A stretch of 21,921 nt of DNA, from assembly GCA_045124015.1 (NCBI GenBank), contig JBGVLA010000152.1:1-21921 (forward strand), read 5' to 3'. Positions 13,911 to 21,921 of the stretch are shown here, piece after piece (within the stretch, counting starts at the first letter, position 1; every line of letters starts with the position of its first letter). Both the position numbers and the translations under genes were made by a program. Origin of the DNA: QALR01 sp045124015. Its GTDB lineage: Bacteria; Bacillota; Clostridia; Oscillospirales; CAG-272. Under the pieces are notes generated by a model. That model was not told where the DNA came from, did no database searches, and saw only the letters and a program-made list of their open reading frames with translations.

Positions 13911-14843
13911 ATGAAGACCATTGCACCGAATTACTATACAAAATTTCATTGCATCGCAGACAAATGCCGTCATAGCTGTTGCATCGGCTGGGAAATCGAT
14001 ATCGACGAGGATACGCTCGATTTTTACCAAAGCATTGGCGGTGATTTCGGAAATAAACTGCACGAAAACATCGAAAACGATGGAGAAAGCGCACATTTTT
14101 CGCTCGTCGGCAAGGAGGAACGCTGTCCTTTTCTGAAAGAAAACGGACTTTGCGAAATGATCCTCACGCTTGGCGAGGATGCGCTTTGCGATATTTGCAG
14201 AGAACATCCCCGTTTTTATCACGTGCTTTCCGACCGCGACGAGGTGGGACTCGGACTTTGCTGTGAGGAGGCGGCGCGCCTCATTCTCTCATGGGAGGGC
14301 GACACCGTTTTGGAGGTCATCGATGACGACGGCGAAGACACAACGCCGACCGCATGGGAAGAAATTCTTTTTTTCCTCAGAGAACATCTTTTCGTTCTTT
14401 TGCAAGACCGAGAAAAACCGATCCATGAACGCGCAGAAGAAATGCTTGCATTTTGCCGCGCTGAATTTCCAAATAAAACGTCTGCCGAGTGGCGCGATAT
14501 TTTCCTTTCTCTCGAACAGCTCGACCCCACGTGGAGAGAAACGCTCGAAAGCCTCGGCGCATCGCAAAATGTCCCGCTCTCCGATTTGGAAAAGCCCTTT
14601 GAAAATCTGCTTTTATATTTTGTTTATCGCCACACCGCAGAAGCCACGGACGAAAAGGACTTCTCTGCCCGCGTTTCTTTTGCATATCTCGGATATCATA
14701 TCATTCGTTTGCTTTGCGCCACAAAAAAAGCACAGACAGGAGTCTGCGCTTTTCATGAGCTTTCGGATCTTGCACGTCGTTATTCCTCAGAGATCGAATA
14801 TTCCGAGGAAAATACGGAGGCTTTGCTCTGCTTATTGCGATAA
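13911..14843 (+). CDS. fliB: FliB-like flagellin lysine-N-methylase family protein
   Basis: A 310-residue Cys-rich protein. The N-terminal half carries the family's cysteine pattern: C14, C19, C23 and C24 in CIADKCRHSCCIGW, then CPFL, GLCEMI, LCDICREHPRF and GLCCEEA. These likely hold an iron-sulfur or zinc centre. FliB in Salmonella methylates flagellin lysines, but homologues occur in many Clostridia without flagella, and no flagellar gene is present here, so the substrate is uncertain. The C-terminal half is helical and less conserved, and the protein is somewhat shorter than typical FliB. ATG 13911 follows AAGGAGA. A terminator-like hairpin (14726-14753) lies inside the coding sequence near residues 272-281. 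Confidence 0.82.
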   Translation: MKTIAPNYYTKFHCIADKCRHSCCIGWEIDIDEDTLDFYQSIGGDFGNKLHENIENDGESAHFSLVGKEERCPFLKENGLCEMILTLGEDALCDICREHPRFYHVLSDRDEVGLGLCCEEAARLILSWEGDTVLEVIDDDGEDTTPTAWEEILFFLREHLFVLLQDREKPIHERAEEMLAFCRAEFPNKTSAEWRDIFLSLEQLDPTWRETLESLGASQNVPLSDLEKPFENLLLYFVYRHTAEATDEKDFSARVSFAYLGYHIIRLLCATKKAQTGVCAFHELSDLARRYSSEIEYSEENTEALLCLLR

Positions 14844-14857
14844 ATTGAATGAAAGTA

Positions 14858-14886
14858 TTTACAAAACATTATTTTTGTTGTAAAAT
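14858..14886 (+). promoter_or_regulatory. Promoter of the membrane protein/glycerate kinase operon
   Basis: -35 TTTACA (14858-14863), an exact 17-bp spacer and -10 TAAAAT (14881-14886), followed by a short leader with AAGGAGAAG before ATG 14917. It lies directly after the fliB stop, with no clear terminator between. Confidence 0.75.
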
Positions 14887-14916
14887 AACACAAGTTTACA
14901 AATAAGGAGAAGATTT

Positions 14917-15723
14917 ATGAGCACAAAATTCGGCAAACGCGCAAAAAGACCGCCGCTTTCCAATTTGGATAAAACACTTTACGGCGTACTCATCGCGCTT
15001 TCCGTCATCATTCCGCTTTCCCTGCTCATCGTTATATACATTTATGACAGCACTTTTCTGTTTGCAGACGAAAGCATCGTGGCAAGCGATTCGTGGTTTT
15101 TGCTTGCCTGTATGCCAATCGTTCTTTTCGTTTCTCTAACGCTTGGTATCCTCGGCACTTACGGTCTTAGAAGCAGACAACCGCTTTTCGGCAATCCCAA
15201 CTTCGTGCCGAAGGCGTTTTCCCCGACGCTCAAGGTATATCCCCTCTTTTCCAAGGATTTTCGTGAAAGCCCCGAGCGAAAAAAATATCAGCGAACCGCT
15301 ATTATTTTGCTATGCCTACTCGTTGTTTTTATCTTCGTTTCGATGCTCGGCTTCTTTCCGAGAGAAACGCTTGACAAAAGCGGAACGCTTCACACACACA
15401 ATATGCTAAATCAAGTTACTCACACAGAACACCTCGAAAATGCGGACTACGTTTCGTTTGAGATCGAGCGCAACGACAACCCGAAAAGCCGTACCCATTG
15501 GTATCTCCGAATGGATATCCATTTTGAAGATACAAGCTATGGATTTCGTTTGCATAATTTCGCACCCATGTCCACCAAGGAAGCCCTACGTTATATGCTT
15601 TCCGTCAAGGAACAATTCAAGGGACGATACGAGCTTCGCAATGTCGAAGCCATAGACAAGCTGATGCAAAAAAACTACACGTCAGAGGAACGCGCTCTCA
15701 TTTACGAGCTTTTTGATCAATGA
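14917..15723 (+). CDS. Hypothetical membrane protein with three transmembrane helices
   Basis: A 268-residue protein I do not recognise. Predicted membrane segments by hydrophobicity are at about 21-43, 60-83 and 127-147. A basic N-terminus (KFGKRAKRPP) suggests a cytoplasmic start, a loop of about 43 residues separates helices two and three, and a soluble C-terminal domain of about 120 residues (VSFEIERNDNPKSRTHWYLR and beyond) may lie outside by the positive-inside rule. No catalytic motif is visible. It has a good promoter and AGGAGA ribosome site, and its stop lies 31 nt before the glycerate kinase start with no terminator, so the two are probably co-transcribed. A functional link between them is not obvious. 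Confidence 0.8.
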   Translation: MSTKFGKRAKRPPLSNLDKTLYGVLIALSVIIPLSLLIVIYIYDSTFLFADESIVASDSWFLLACMPIVLFVSLTLGILGTYGLRSRQPLFGNPNFVPKAFSPTLKVYPLFSKDFRESPERKKYQRTAIILLCLLVVFIFVSMLGFFPRETLDKSGTLHTHNMLNQVTHTEHLENADYVSFEIERNDNPKSRTHWYLRMDIHFEDTSYGFRLHNFAPMSTKEALRYMLSVKEQFKGRYELRNVEAIDKLMQKNYTSEERALIYELFDQ

Positions 15724-15754
15724 ACATCATTTTTTTGAAAAAGGAAGTAGCTTT

Positions 15755-16903
15755 ATGAAAGTCATTATCGCAATCGATTCATTCAAGGGCAGTCTTTCCA
15801 CATTGGAAGCGGGAAAAGCCGCCGCAGAGGGCATCCAAGCCGTATACCCCGAGGCTGAGATCGTCATTTCGCCCTTGGCGGATGGCGGCGAGGGAACGGT
15901 GGATGCGATCTTATTGGCAACCAAGGGAGAGCGCAAGGTCATTCCCGTCCACGACCCGCTCGGAAGAAATATCACGGCAAGCTACGGCATCATCCGCGAA
16001 ACCAAAACAGCCGTCATCGAAATGGCGGCGGCAAGCGGTATCACCTTGGTTTCCGAAAATGAACGCGATCCCTTTTATACAACGACCCTCGGCGTTGGCG
16101 AAATGATCACCGATGCCATAAACGAGGGCTGTCGGGAATTTATCATCGGCATCGGCGGAAGCGCGACGAACGACGGCGGTATCGGTATGCTTTCCGCGCT
16201 CGGCGTGAAATTTTTCGACAAAGACGGAAATATCGTCGAAAAAGGCGGCATCGGGCTTCGGGATCTGGAAAAAATTGATGTAGATTCCCTCTTGCCAGAG
16301 CTTGCTGAATGTCGTTTTCATATCGCGTGCGATGTGAAAAATCCGCTTTGCGGAGAGAACGGATGCAGCGCCGTTTTCGGTCCGCAAAAGGGACTTACGG
16401 CAGAAAATATCCCTCTGATGGACGCTTGGCTTTCGCATTATGCAGAACTTACCAAAACGGTCAACCCGAGCGCAGATGAAACGTATCCCGGTTGCGGCGC
16501 GGCAGGAGGACTCGGCTTTGCCTTTTTATCGTATCTGCCCGCAGAGCTTTCTTCGGGTATCGAGCTTGTGATGCGTGCGACGGGGCTTGAACAGCATATG
16601 AAGGATGCGGATATCGTCATCACGGGCGAGGGCAGGCTTGACGGACAATCCTGCATGGGAAAAGCGCCCGTTGGTGTAGCCGCGCTCGCCAAAAAATACG
16701 GAAAGCCCGTTATTGCCGTTGCAGGCGGTATCACCAAGGAAGCGTCTTCCCTGCATGAATACGGCATCGATGCCTTCTTCCCCATCGTTCGTACGCCCTG
16801 CACACTCGGAGAGGCAATGAAAACGGAAAATGCGTATCGAAATTTGAAAAACACCACAGAACAGATTTTCCGACTCATCAAAATAGCAAAAAAAAGCACT
16901 TAA
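15755..16903 (+). CDS. glxK: Glycerate 2-kinase (GarK/GlxK type)
   Basis: A 382-residue cytoplasmic kinase that phosphorylates D-glycerate with ATP, giving 2-phosphoglycerate in this family, which feeds lower glycolysis. Family blocks are intact: IAIDSFKGSLSTLEAGKA at the N-terminus, SPLADGGEGTVDAIL, GIGGSATNDGGIGMLSALGV, CGAAGGLGFAF and ITGEGRLDGQSCMGKAPVGV. Length is as usual. ATG 15755 starts at the conserved MKVIIAIDSFKG and follows AAGGAAG at 7 nt; the upstream in-frame start overlaps the previous gene and adds 14 unconserved residues. The stop codon lies inside the left arm of the terminator at 16890-16927. Confidence 0.95.
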   Translation: MKVIIAIDSFKGSLSTLEAGKAAAEGIQAVYPEAEIVISPLADGGEGTVDAILLATKGERKVIPVHDPLGRNITASYGIIRETKTAVIEMAAASGITLVSENERDPFYTTTLGVGEMITDAINEGCREFIIGIGGSATNDGGIGMLSALGVKFFDKDGNIVEKGGIGLRDLEKIDVDSLLPELAECRFHIACDVKNPLCGENGCSAVFGPQKGLTAENIPLMDAWLSHYAELTKTVNPSADETYPGCGAAGGLGFAFLSYLPAELSSGIELVMRATGLEQHMKDADIVITGEGRLDGQSCMGKAPVGVAALAKKYGKPVIAVAGGITKEASSLHEYGIDAFFPIVRTPCTLGEAMKTENAYRNLKNTTEQIFRLIKIAKKST

Positions 16904-16927
16904 CGCGCTCGCGTTAAGTGCTTTTTT
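16890..16927. terminator. Bidirectional terminator shared by glycerate kinase and the lipoprotein gene
   Basis: A long perfect inverted repeat, AAAAAAGCACTTAACGCG (16890-16907) with CGCGTTAAGTGCTTTTTT (16910-16927), flanked by A and T tracts on both sides. It lies between convergent genes, overlaps the glycerate kinase stop codon and starts 8 nt after the lipoprotein stop, so it should end both transcripts. Confidence 0.95.
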
Positions 16928-16934
16928 CTGTGAA

Positions 16935-17654
16935 TTAGTCAACAACTTTAACAGAAGTGATGTGGGGGTTTACGCCCTCGTACCAGTAGAGGAAGCCTTC
17001 CATGTCGACCTTATCGCCAACCTTGAGTTCCTTAACTGCCTTGTAAACGTCGGTATCAGCGCCGCAGAGGTAAGATTCAACAGTAAATGTATAGGTCTTG
17101 CCATTTGCGGAAACGTTGAAATAAAGGTCATCGCCTTCAGAACCGGAGCCGTCCCATTTGTAGAGGTATGTGGATTCAACAGTCATACCCTTGAAGGAAA
17201 CGAACATATTCTGGCTCTTGATGAGGTCTTCGGAATCGAGAAGAGCGGTAACGTCCTTTGCTTCTGCGATGTAAGAACCGTCAAGGATTTCATAAGTAGC
17301 GTCGATGATTTCAACTTCGCCAGCCCATTCAGCCTTGTAGCCCTTAACTCTGATCTTTGTGCCGTTTACCATCTTGTCGTAATCAGCCTTGGTAACCTTC
17401 AAGTCATAGATGAAGTAAGCACCGTCAAGGTCCTGTGCATAGATGGTTGCCAAGCCCTGACCGTCTTTTTCCCAGTAGCCCTGCTTCGCCTGAACGTATG
17501 CTTCGATGGTAACCTCGGATTCGAGGGCAGCAGCTTCGTATTCAGCGTAGGTCATAACGCCTTCGGATTTTTTAGCGGGGTCGTCTGCATTGCTGCAGCT
17601 AAAGCAAGCAAGAGCAAGAACAGCGACCAAAATGAGGCTCAAAATTCTTTTCAT
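16935..17654 (-). CDS. Putative lipoprotein with OB-fold-like region
   Basis: A 239-residue exported protein. The N-terminus MKRILSLILVAVLALACFSC is a signal peptide with a lipobox-like end; the modified cysteine is either C17 or C20, neither a perfect match. After a short linker come beta-rich segments such as VTIEAYVQAKQGYWEKDG, LATIYAQDLDGAYFIYDL and NGTKIRVKGYKAEWAGEVEI, which suggest one or two OB-fold-like domains, as in small surface proteins with unknown ligands. No enzyme motif is seen. A perfect-consensus promoter precedes it, suggesting high expression. It lies just downstream of the ABC transporter operon but as a separate unit. Ribosome site AAGGAG is 11 nt from the ATG, slightly long. 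Confidence 0.75.
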   Translation of the reverse strand: MKRILSLILVAVLALACFSCSNADDPAKKSEGVMTYAEYEAAALESEVTIEAYVQAKQGYWEKDGQGLATIYAQDLDGAYFIYDLKVTKADYDKMVNGTKIRVKGYKAEWAGEVEIIDATYEILDGSYIAEAKDVTALLDSEDLIKSQNMFVSFKGMTVESTYLYKWDGSGSEGDDLYFNVSANGKTYTFTVESYLCGADTDVYKAVKELKVGDKVDMEGFLYWYEGVNPHITSVKVVD

Positions 17655-17700
17655 TGTGTTTTGTTCTCCTTTGTAATGAATTTTTTAGGATGATACCTTT

Positions 17701-17728
17701 ATTATACACCAAAACGGGCATATGTCAA
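17701..17728 (-). promoter_or_regulatory. Consensus promoter of the lipoprotein gene
   Basis: On the minus strand, TTGACA (17723-17728), a 16-bp spacer and TATAAT (17701-17706): both hexamers match the sigma-A consensus perfectly. The -35 element begins only 4-5 nt beyond the stop codon of the sugar-binding protein gene; no terminator separates them. The leader is about 40 nt. Confidence 0.88.
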
Positions 17729-17732
17729 GACA

Positions 17733-19325
17733 TCAATTTTGATTTTTCTTCTTTTTCAGCATATCTGCCAAAACATAAGCACCGATCAGCACCCATGTTC
17801 CCGCAAGTACACCAATGAGAACCTTGGACATCGTGGGCATTTCGCCAAGCTCCTGTCTGCCCTCCGCCGCACCGCCGAGCTGATTCAAGCGGTAAAGCGA
17901 CGTGATATCTGCGTAGAGCTTTTCATAATACGCATCGTCCACGGTTTCCTTTCGGCGCATGGATTTCGTTACGTTTTCGATAAGCTGTCCCGCCGCATTG
18001 CGGAGAGATGCCGAACCATTGAAAACAGGGGTTACGAAAGTATTTTCCGTGTTTTCAATCAGAAGCTTTGTGGCATCCAGCTTGACATCATAATAAAGCG
18101 AATCGTCTTCACCTGCACGCGAGAGATAATCCTTGTATTCCTCACTGTTTTGCGCCTTTGACGTTACAGGTGCATAGCCTTCCGTCTGGGAATACGCGAT
18201 CTGCACGTCATTTGTCAAAAGATATTGCGCGAAAAGCCAAGAAGCAAGGACCTCTTGCGAATCGCTCTTATTGAATACGCAGACGGAAGGTCCTTGGGAG
18301 ATCATTTTGACGTTTTCCGTATCAAACTGCGGAACCATACGAACGGCAGTCTCAAAACGCACGAGCTTATCCTCGCTGATATCGGAAAGAGGCGCGTCCG
18401 TACCCATCCAAGTCGCGCCTGCCGTCGAGTCGATGGCGAAAATACACTGTCCCGCGTTCAAAAGATTGGCAGGATAGCTAGATATCTTAAAGGTCGAAAA
18501 AGCACCTGTTCCGGCAGGCTCTTCGATCATGGAAAGCAGTTCCTTCGTCGTATCGTTGAAAATGAGGATATCGCCCTCGTCCGAGGAATAGCCCGCTCCC
18601 TTTTGCGCGAGCATTTGGATCATCATGTTATCCGTCGACTTATAGATAAACGGGATCATGACCTTTTGCCCGTTGACAAGGAAATTGCCATCTGCATCCT
18701 TTGCCATCGCGGCTTCGGAAACCTCAAAGATGAAATCCCACGTGAGCACGTCGGGAACCGTGTATCCGAGCTTTTCCACATAATCCTTGTTGATGTAGCA
18801 AGCCTCCGTGGAGCGCATATAGGGCATGGCGTAGGTCTCCTCTCCGATCATACATTCCGAGAGAAATTTCGGAATGATCTCCTCTTTGGTCGGACCGTCA
18901 AATCGAAGCTCGCTTCCGCCAAGTCCATATTTCTCGTCTCGAAACAAAGCATCGAGCGGAACGACGGTATTGTCGCCCGTCAGATACGTTGCGATATGGT
19001 CGGGATAAGTGATGCAGACATTCGGCGTGGTCGCGGTCGGGATATTCGTGATCACGTCGTTATAGATCTTACCATAGTCGGTATAGAGCTTGAGTTCCAC
19101 ATGAATATTCGGATAAAGCGCCTCAAAATCCGAGATCGCCTTTTTATAGATATTGGTCTGCGTAATGTTGGTATCGTTTTTCGCCCAAAACGTGATGGTA
19201 TATTCCCGATCCATATCAAAATTTTCGGGAATCACAAACGCATCCATGCGTTTTGCACCGTGGCATCCTGCGAAAAGCATCACACCAAGCGCAAGACAAA
19301 GCATCAAAGAAAGTATTCTTTTCAT
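17733..19325 (-). CDS. Sugar ABC transporter substrate-binding lipoprotein with C-terminal membrane helix
   Basis: A 530-residue family-1-type extracellular solute-binding protein. Signal peptide and lipobox LFAGC place the lipidated cysteine at C21. The mature part reads as a two-lobe sugar-binding fold: YTITFWAKNDTN, then FEALYPNIHVELKLYTDYGK, AMPYMRSTEACYINKDYVEK and the closing region ISQGPSVCVFNKSD. Unusually, the last ~30 residues form a hydrophobic helix (about 500-523, VLIGVLAGTWVLIGAYVLAD) followed by KKKKNQN, so the protein appears anchored at both ends. It overlaps the upstream permease gene by 4 nt (ATGA). It captures oligosaccharides for the CUT1-type importer encoded just upstream; the sugar is unknown. 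Confidence 0.92.
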   Translation of the reverse strand: MKRILSLMLCLALGVMLFAGCHGAKRMDAFVIPENFDMDREYTITFWAKNDTNITQTNIYKKAISDFEALYPNIHVELKLYTDYGKIYNDVITNIPTATTPNVCITYPDHIATYLTGDNTVVPLDALFRDEKYGLGGSELRFDGPTKEEIIPKFLSECMIGEETYAMPYMRSTEACYINKDYVEKLGYTVPDVLTWDFIFEVSEAAMAKDADGNFLVNGQKVMIPFIYKSTDNMMIQMLAQKGAGYSSDEGDILIFNDTTKELLSMIEEPAGTGAFSTFKISSYPANLLNAGQCIFAIDSTAGATWMGTDAPLSDISEDKLVRFETAVRMVPQFDTENVKMISQGPSVCVFNKSDSQEVLASWLFAQYLLTNDVQIAYSQTEGYAPVTSKAQNSEEYKDYLSRAGEDDSLYYDVKLDATKLLIENTENTFVTPVFNGSASLRNAAGQLIENVTKSMRRKETVDDAYYEKLYADITSLYRLNQLGGAAEGRQELGEMPTMSKVLIGVLAGTWVLIGAYVLADMLKKKKNQN

Positions 19326-20197
19326 CCTTTCATACCTCCTCTGGCAACGCCTGCCATGATCTTCTTACGGAAGACAAGGAACAAAACGATGAGCGGCACG
19401 GAAATCACAACGACCGCCGCCATCATGGCAGGGATGTTTTCTCGTCCGAAGCCGTTTTCTCGAATCTCCTGAATACCGTTGGATACAAGGAAATAGTTCG
19501 GGTCGTCGGTAACAAGGCGCGGCCAAACGTAGGAGTTCCAACATTCGATGACCTTGAGGATCGTAACGGTAACGACCGTCGGACCGCAAATGGGAAGCGT
19601 TACCTTCAAAAGATATTTGAGATCCGATGTGCCGTCCACCTTCGCGGCGTAATAAAGCTCATCGGGAATCTGCTCAAAATTCTCTTTCAGGAGATAGATA
19701 TAGAATACCGAGGTAACCGACGGCAGGATAAGTCCCCAAAAGGTATTTCGCAGATCCAAATTGGTAATCGTGATATAGTTCGTGATAACGACAAGCTCTG
19801 TCGGAATCATCATAAGCGCGAGAAACAGGGTGAACACCAAGTTTTTGCCGCGGAAATTCATTCTTGCAAAAGCAAACGCCGCAGGCACGATGACCACGAG
19901 CATGATCGCCGTCGTCGCAATCGTGAAGATCAACGTATTGACAAAATATTTCGCAAGCGGTACGGCGGAAAAGGCATTCACATAGTTTTCAAAAGTCGGC
20001 TTCAACGTAATAAACTGCGGAATGTATTCGGAGTTATACGCGCCGTAGCTTTTGACGGACGTGAGGATCATCCAATAAAACGGGAAAAGCACGATAAGTG
20101 CCCAGATCGCAAGGAAGAAATACACAACGCCCTTGAATACCGCATTGCGAATCTTCGCATTGCGTGCAGTGCGGTCATAATTTATAGTACCATTCAT
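19322..20197 (-). CDS. Carbohydrate ABC transporter permease, MalG type
   Basis: A 291-residue inner-membrane permease of the CUT1 family. An N-terminal helix (FKGVVYFFLAIWALIVLFPFYWM) is followed by five further hydrophobic stretches. The EAA loop that docks on the ATPase is visible as ELYYAAKVDGTSDLKYLLKV followed by TLPICGP. Ribosome site AAGGAGG lies about 7 nt before the ATG. It is translated between the MalF-type permease (12-bp gap) and the binding protein (4-nt overlap). Confidence 0.94.
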   Translation of the reverse strand: MNGTINYDRTARNAKIRNAVFKGVVYFFLAIWALIVLFPFYWMILTSVKSYGAYNSEYIPQFITLKPTFENYVNAFSAVPLAKYFVNTLIFTIATTAIMLVVIVPAAFAFARMNFRGKNLVFTLFLALMMIPTELVVITNYITITNLDLRNTFWGLILPSVTSVFYIYLLKENFEQIPDELYYAAKVDGTSDLKYLLKVTLPICGPTVVTVTILKVIECWNSYVWPRLVTDDPNYFLVSNGIQEIRENGFGRENIPAMMAAVVVISVPLIVLFLVFRKKIMAGVARGGMKG

Positions 20198-20209
20198 GTT
20201 CTTCCCTCC

Positions 20210-21103
20210 TTACTTATTGAATACATATTTTTTACGCACCAAAAGATTGATGCAGGTGATCGTGAGAACGATGACGAAAAGCACGATCGCCGCCGCCGAA
20301 GCATAGGACGGATAGCCGCCGCTGTCGCCGTAAAGCATATCGTAAATATAACCAACGATGGTATTCATCTCCGCGGCGTTGAGATTCGTGCCGAAGATGG
20401 CAACTGCATCGCTGTACGCCTTGAATGCGCCGATAAAGCCCGTAATCACAAGATAAAAGAGCATCGGAGAAATCATCGGGAGCGTGATCTTATAGAATAT
20501 ACGGAAACGCGAGGTGCCGTCGATGCGCGCGGCGCTGTAATAATCCTCCTTGACGGACGCAAGCGCACTCGTCAAAACGAGAACCTTAAAGGGCATAACG
20601 ACCCAAACGGTATAGATACAAAGCACGAGCATCTTCGCCCAGTACGGACCGTCAATGAAATCGATGGGGCCTTGTCCAAAAAAGTCTAAAACGAGGTTGG
20701 CAAGACCGTCCGTATACGGTGTTTTCTTGAAAAGGATCATAAAGACCATGCCAACGGCAAGGGTATTGGTAACGTACGGAAGAAAATACACCGTTTGAAA
20801 AAGATGGCGCAGCGGCTTGATGGCGCTGAGGCCAAGAGAAATGAGCAGTGCAAGCAACGTAGAAACGGGAACGGTAATGAGCACGAGAATGAGCGTGTTT
20901 TTCAACGCTTGCAAAAAATACGGGTCGTGAAGAACGTAAGAATAGTTATACGTTCCGACGCCGAAATACGTCTGCGATGCGGAATTATAGCCCTCCTCAA
21001 AGGAATAAATAAATACGTCCACGAGCGGATAGACCATAAAGACCGCAAGAAAGAGGATCGCGGGGAGCAGATACAGCCAACCCTTGAATTTGTTTTTATC
21101 CAT
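20210..21103 (-). CDS. Carbohydrate ABC transporter permease, MalF type
   Basis: A 297-residue inner-membrane permease pairing with the MalG-type protein. It starts MDKNKFKGWLYLLPAILFLA, typical for the short MalF/UgpA class without a large periplasmic loop, and has about six membrane helices. The EAA loop reads EDYYSAARIDGTSRFRIFYK followed by ITLPMISP. Ribosome site AAGGAGG overlaps the end of the ATPase gene region, with an 11-bp gap, so the operon runs ATPase, this permease, second permease, binding protein. Confidence 0.94.
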   Translation of the reverse strand: MDKNKFKGWLYLLPAILFLAVFMVYPLVDVFIYSFEEGYNSASQTYFGVGTYNYSYVLHDPYFLQALKNTLILVLITVPVSTLLALLISLGLSAIKPLRHLFQTVYFLPYVTNTLAVGMVFMILFKKTPYTDGLANLVLDFFGQGPIDFIDGPYWAKMLVLCIYTVWVVMPFKVLVLTSALASVKEDYYSAARIDGTSRFRIFYKITLPMISPMLFYLVITGFIGAFKAYSDAVAIFGTNLNAAEMNTIVGYIYDMLYGDSGGYPSYASAAAIVLFVIVLTITCINLLVRKKYVFNK

Positions 21104-21114
21104 AGATTGCCTCC

Positions 21115-21921
21115 TTAAAGCACGTCAAAGGCGATACGTTCTTCGCTCTCATGGTCAAAAAGGAACACCTTATGCGGTTTGAGAGAGAACGCGACCGTCT
21201 CTGCGCTGACGTCGATATCACCCTTGCTGTCTGCGCTGACGATGGAGCGGATAACGGGGTTTTGAGACATTGCATTTTCCGAAAGGATGCTGATATCTCT
21301 GCCCATGACTTCAACACCCTTGAGCTTACAATGCAAAGCACCGTTTTTCTCGGGGATGAAGCCCTCGGGACGTACGCCGACGTAGACCTTGCCGTCCTTT
21401 GCGTTTTTCAGCTTCAGAACAGCATCCTCTCCGATATAAAGCGTGCTGTCTCTCACTTCGCCCTCAAATACGCTGATGGGCGGTGTGCCGAGGAATTTGG
21501 CAACGAACAGATTTTTCGGGTCATCGTAAACGTCCTGCGGCTTGCCGATCTGCTGAACGACACCGTCCTTCATGACGACGATGCGGTCGGAGATGCTCAT
21601 CGCTTCCTCTTGGTCGTGCGTTACGAAAACGGTCGTAATGCCGGTTTCCTTTTGGATACGTCGGATCTCCTCTCTCGTCTGCAAGCGAAGTCGCGCGTCA
21701 AGGTTCGAGAGAGGCTCGTCAAGGAGAAGCACACGGGGCATTTTGACGAGTGCGCGGGCAATGGCAACGCGCTGCTGCTGACCGCCCGAAAGCTCGGAGG
21801 GGCGGCGCTCCATAAGTCCTTCGATCTGCACGAGAGATGCCGCCGCGTAAGCGCGTTTTTTCATTTCGTCCTTGGCAAGCTTATTCTTTCCTTTCAGATT
21901 TTCCAGCGGAAAGAGAATATT
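21115..21921 (-). CDS. Sugar ABC transporter ATPase (MsmK/UgpC type), partial at the window edge
   Basis: The reading frame is open to the right edge, beginning NILFPLENLKGKNKLAKDE; the N-terminal part with the Walker A loop lies outside the window. Visible are the signature LSGGQQQRVAIARAL, Walker B RVLLLDEPLSNLDARL, the H-loop VFVTHDQEEAMS, and a C-terminal TOBE-like regulatory region from about FEGEVRDSTLYIGEDAVLKL to the end. This is the CUT1 ATPase class (MalK/UgpC/MsmK), which powers the two permeases downstream. ATG 21864 is internal, since conserved sequence (FPLEN) precedes it. Confidence 0.95.
   Translation of the reverse strand, partial: NILFPLENLKGKNKLAKDEMKKRAYAAASLVQIEGLMERRPSELSGGQQQRVAIARALVKMPRVLLLDEPLSNLDARLRLQTREEIRRIQKETGITTVFVTHDQEEAMSISDRIVVMKDGVVQQIGKPQDVYDDPKNLFVAKFLGTPPISVFEGEVRDSTLYIGEDAVLKLKNAKDGKVYVGVRPEGFIPEKNGALHCKLKGVEVMGRDISILSENAMSQNPVIRSIVSADSKGDIDVSAETVAFSLKPHKVFLFDHESEERIAFDVL

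Overview
The window looks like a chromosome segment of a spore-lineage Clostridia-type Bacillota, probably an uncultured, carbohydrate-degrading anaerobe of the gut or a similar habitat. This is an inference. It rests on strong AGGAGG-type ribosome sites, consensus TTGACA/TATAAT promoters, A-stem-U hairpin terminators, a clostridial-style alanine dehydrogenase, a large serine recombinase, a fragment of a CotJC-type spore-coat manganese catalase, and several glycoside hydrolases next to a CUT1 sugar ABC transporter. No rRNA, tRNA or CRISPR array was seen.

Layout. 1-312: a hairpin terminator and two copies of a ~95-bp repeat; the second copy supplies the last codons of the first gene. 277-3543, minus strand: a GH39-type glycosidase, a divergent Ham1/RdgB-like NTP pyrophosphatase and alanine dehydrogenase. 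3835-6303, plus strand: a calcineurin-type phosphoesterase and a GH2 glycosidase. 6398-8287, plus strand: a small ORF translationally coupled to a large serine recombinase, whose stop codon lies directly against a promoterless 3' fragment of a cotJC-like gene. 8477-11025, minus strand: a compact four-gene operon with overlapping ends, encoding an HprK-like kinase, a PqqD-like protein, an S24/S26-type peptidase with a Ser/His pair, and an NTP_transf_5 nucleotidyltransferase. 11138-13762, minus strand: a GH78 alpha-L-rhamnosidase. 13911-16903, plus strand: a FliB-like Cys-rich protein, a three-helix membrane protein and glycerate 2-kinase. 16935-21921, minus strand: a small lipoprotein and a sugar ABC transporter (binding protein, two permeases and a partial ATPase running off the right edge).

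How the genes fit together. The ABC transporter would import oligosaccharides, which the three glycosidases without signal peptides (GH39, GH2, GH78) would cut in the cytoplasm. Glycerate kinase and alanine dehydrogenase link to central carbon and nitrogen metabolism.

The two parts that look least ordinary are the kinase/PqqD/peptidase/nucleotidyltransferase cassette and the recombinase abutting a split spore-coat gene. The cassette resembles the tailoring half of some lasso-peptide clusters but has no cyclase, transglutaminase-like protease or visible precursor. The recombinase arrangement recalls sporulation-excised elements such as skin, but the 5' half of the coat gene is not in this window.
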